Assembly (NCBI GenBank): GCA_964545475.1
Contig: CAZJGG010000106.1
Coordinates: forward strand, 1 to 5,836
Origin: CAZJGG01 sp964545475
GTDB taxonomy: Bacteria > Bacillota > Clostridia > Lachnospirales > JAISER01
Reading direction: 5' to 3'
Length of the DNA stretch: 5,836 bases
Shown here: positions 4,789 to 5,836 of the stretch, one piece after another
Numbering within the stretch: the first letter of the stretch is position 1
Layout of the letters: each line of letters begins with the position of its first letter
Made by a program: the position numbers and the translations under genes
The notes under the pieces: generated by a model
What the model saw: the letters and a program-made list of their open reading frames with translations, nothing else
Databases searched by the model: none
What the model was told of the DNA's origin: nothing

Positions 4789-5814
4789 ATGTTTTCAAAG
4801 GATTTAGGCATAGATTTAGGAACTGCGAATACGTTGGTTTTTTTAAAAGGCAAAGGCATCGTTGTTAACGAGCCGTCTGTCGTTGCGATAAATACAAATA
4901 CTAAAGAAATTTTAGCCGTTGGAGACGAGGCAAAGCAAATGATAGGCAGAACGCCAGGGACCATTGTTGCCATAAGGCCAATGAAAGACGGTGTTATTGC
5001 AGATTTTGAAACCACACAGGCAATGCTTTCTTACTTTATTAAAAAAGCTTATAAACGTTCGTTTTTTTCTTCAAGACCAAGAGTTGTTGTTTGTGTGCCG
5101 TCTGGCGTAACCGAAGTTGAAAAAAGAGCTGTTATTGAAGCAACTATATCAGCAGGTGCGAGAGAGAGGGAGGCTTTTTTAATAGAAGAGCCAATGGCTG
5201 CGGCCATTGGCTCTGGGCTTCCTGTTGAAGACCCAACCGGCAGCATGATAGTGGACATTGGTGGAGGAACAAGCGAAGTTGCGGTTATATCCCTGGGGGG
5301 CATTGTTACAAGCAAATCGTTAAGAATTGCAGGAGATGAGCTTGATGAACATATCGTAAACTTTGTTAAGAAAGAGTTTAACCTTGCAATAGGCGAAAGA
5401 ACGGCTGAAATGATAAAAATTACCATTGGAACGGTTTATAACCCTGACCCTAACGAGCGAATGGAAATAAGAGGCCGAGATTTAGTTTCCGGGCTTCCTA
5501 AAACTATTAGCATTAACGCAATACAAGTTAACGAAGCTATTACAGAACCTGTTAATTCCATTATTGATGCAATAAAATACACTCTTGAAAAAACCCCACC
5601 TGAGCTTGCCTCTGATATTATGGAAACAGGCATAATGCTTGCTGGCGGCGGAGCTTTGTTAAGAGGGCTTGGAGAGCTTATAACAAGCGAAACAGGTATG
5701 CCTGTTATAGGTGCAGAATACCCTCTTAACTGCGTTGTAGACGGAACGGGGCTTGTTTTAGAGCACTTAAATTCGCTTAAAAATGTGTTGGTTATGCCGC
5801 ATAAAATAAGGTAG
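4789..5814 (+). CDS. mreB: Rod shape-determining protein MreB, actin-like ATPase
   Basis: MreB polymerises on the inner face of the membrane and guides the elongation machinery that inserts new peptidoglycan, keeping cells rod-shaped. The 341 residues are a full-length family member. Phosphate-1 motif DLGTANT (9-15), the catalytic-region EEP (133-135), phosphate-2 motif DIGGGT (156-161) and adenosine motif AGGGALLRG (285-293) are all present. IRGRDLVSGLPKTI (227-240) and LEKTPPELASDIM (266-278) are further family blocks. The N-terminal MFSKDLGIDLG suggests hydrophobic membrane contact. PSGVTEVEKRAV and EEPMAAAIG favour MreB over the paralogue Mbl, although some stretches, such as VVNEPSVVAI and ADFETTQAML, resemble Mbl. 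The ATG at 4789 follows AAAGGGG (4775-4781) with a 7-base gap, nearly the same ribosome-site context as the receptor gene before it. Only 22 bases remain after the stop, so mreC and mreD cannot be checked. Confidence 0.96.
   Translation: MFSKDLGIDLGTANTLVFLKGKGIVVNEPSVVAINTNTKEILAVGDEAKQMIGRTPGTIVAIRPMKDGVIADFETTQAMLSYFIKKAYKRSFFSSRPRVVVCVPSGVTEVEKRAVIEATISAGAREREAFLIEEPMAAAIGSGLPVEDPTGSMIVDIGGGTSEVAVISLGGIVTSKSLRIAGDELDEHIVNFVKKEFNLAIGERTAEMIKITIGTVYNPDPNERMEIRGRDLVSGLPKTISINAIQVNEAITEPVNSIIDAIKYTLEKTPPELASDIMETGIMLAGGGALLRGLGELITSETGMPVIGAEYPLNCVVDGTGLVLEHLNSLKNVLVMPHKIR
5187..5214 (+). repeat. Perfect 12-bp hairpin inside mreB
   Basis: AGAGCCAATGGC (5187-5198) and GCCATTGGCTCT (5203-5214) are perfect complements around the 4-base loop TGCG. 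It encodes the conserved peptide EEPMAAAIGS next to the ATPase site. Because of the symmetry, the opposite strand read in register also encodes EPMAAAIGS. The protein constraint makes partial symmetry likely, but the synonymous codon choices complete it. Confidence 0.65.
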
Positions 5815-5836
5815 CGGTTAGGTACAAATAGCTATA

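Noticed and set aside
5049..5426. Minus-strand open frame of 125 codons inside mreB
   Set aside because: It is a shadow of mreB. Its recognisable EPMAAAIGS segment comes only from the DNA palindrome.

Overview
The window is AT-rich DNA with six intact genes, all on the + strand. No mobile-element gene, CRISPR array, tRNA or rRNA is visible. Purine-rich Shine-Dalgarno sites, A/T-ending codons, a pyrB-pyrI pair, a YheB-type DUF445 protein and an MreB of the Bacillus/Clostridium type suggest a low-GC Firmicute, most likely a clostridial anaerobe. The species cannot be told from this window.

Region 1 (1-2566) starts with a good sigma-A-type promoter followed by pyrB (aspartate carbamoyltransferase catalytic chain). 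pyrB overlaps pyrI (regulatory chain) by 7 bases. Together they encode the allosteric, E. coli-type ATCase of pyrimidine synthesis. A DUF445/YheB membrane protein gene follows 74 bases later with no clear terminator between, so it may share the transcript. A large branched hairpin with a T-tract (2478-2566) probably ends this unit.

Region 2 (2567-3548) is one gene with its own strong extended -10 promoter. It encodes a ten-helix DMT/EamA-family transporter with a hydrophilic tail whose DNA contains a GC-rich inverted repeat.

Region 3 (3549-4603) holds a dyad-rich intergenic region and a small chemoreceptor-like gene. The protein has two N-terminal membrane helices, no visible external sensor domain or HAMP, and a divergent signalling tip. 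Its Shine-Dalgarno site lies in the 3' arm of an 8-bp hairpin, which suggests translational control.

Region 4 (4604-5836) holds a 34-bp near-perfect palindrome, a strong promoter with a smaller palindrome over its expected start site, and a complete mreB (actin-like cell-shape protein). The mreB coding sequence contains a perfect 12-bp hairpin. The window ends 22 bases after mreB, so it cannot show whether mreC and mreD follow.

The genes belong to known families. The least explained material is non-coding: the 34-bp palindrome before mreB, the sequestered ribosome binding site of the receptor gene, and the branched hairpin after the DUF445 gene. I see no clear evidence of a wholly new multi-gene system.
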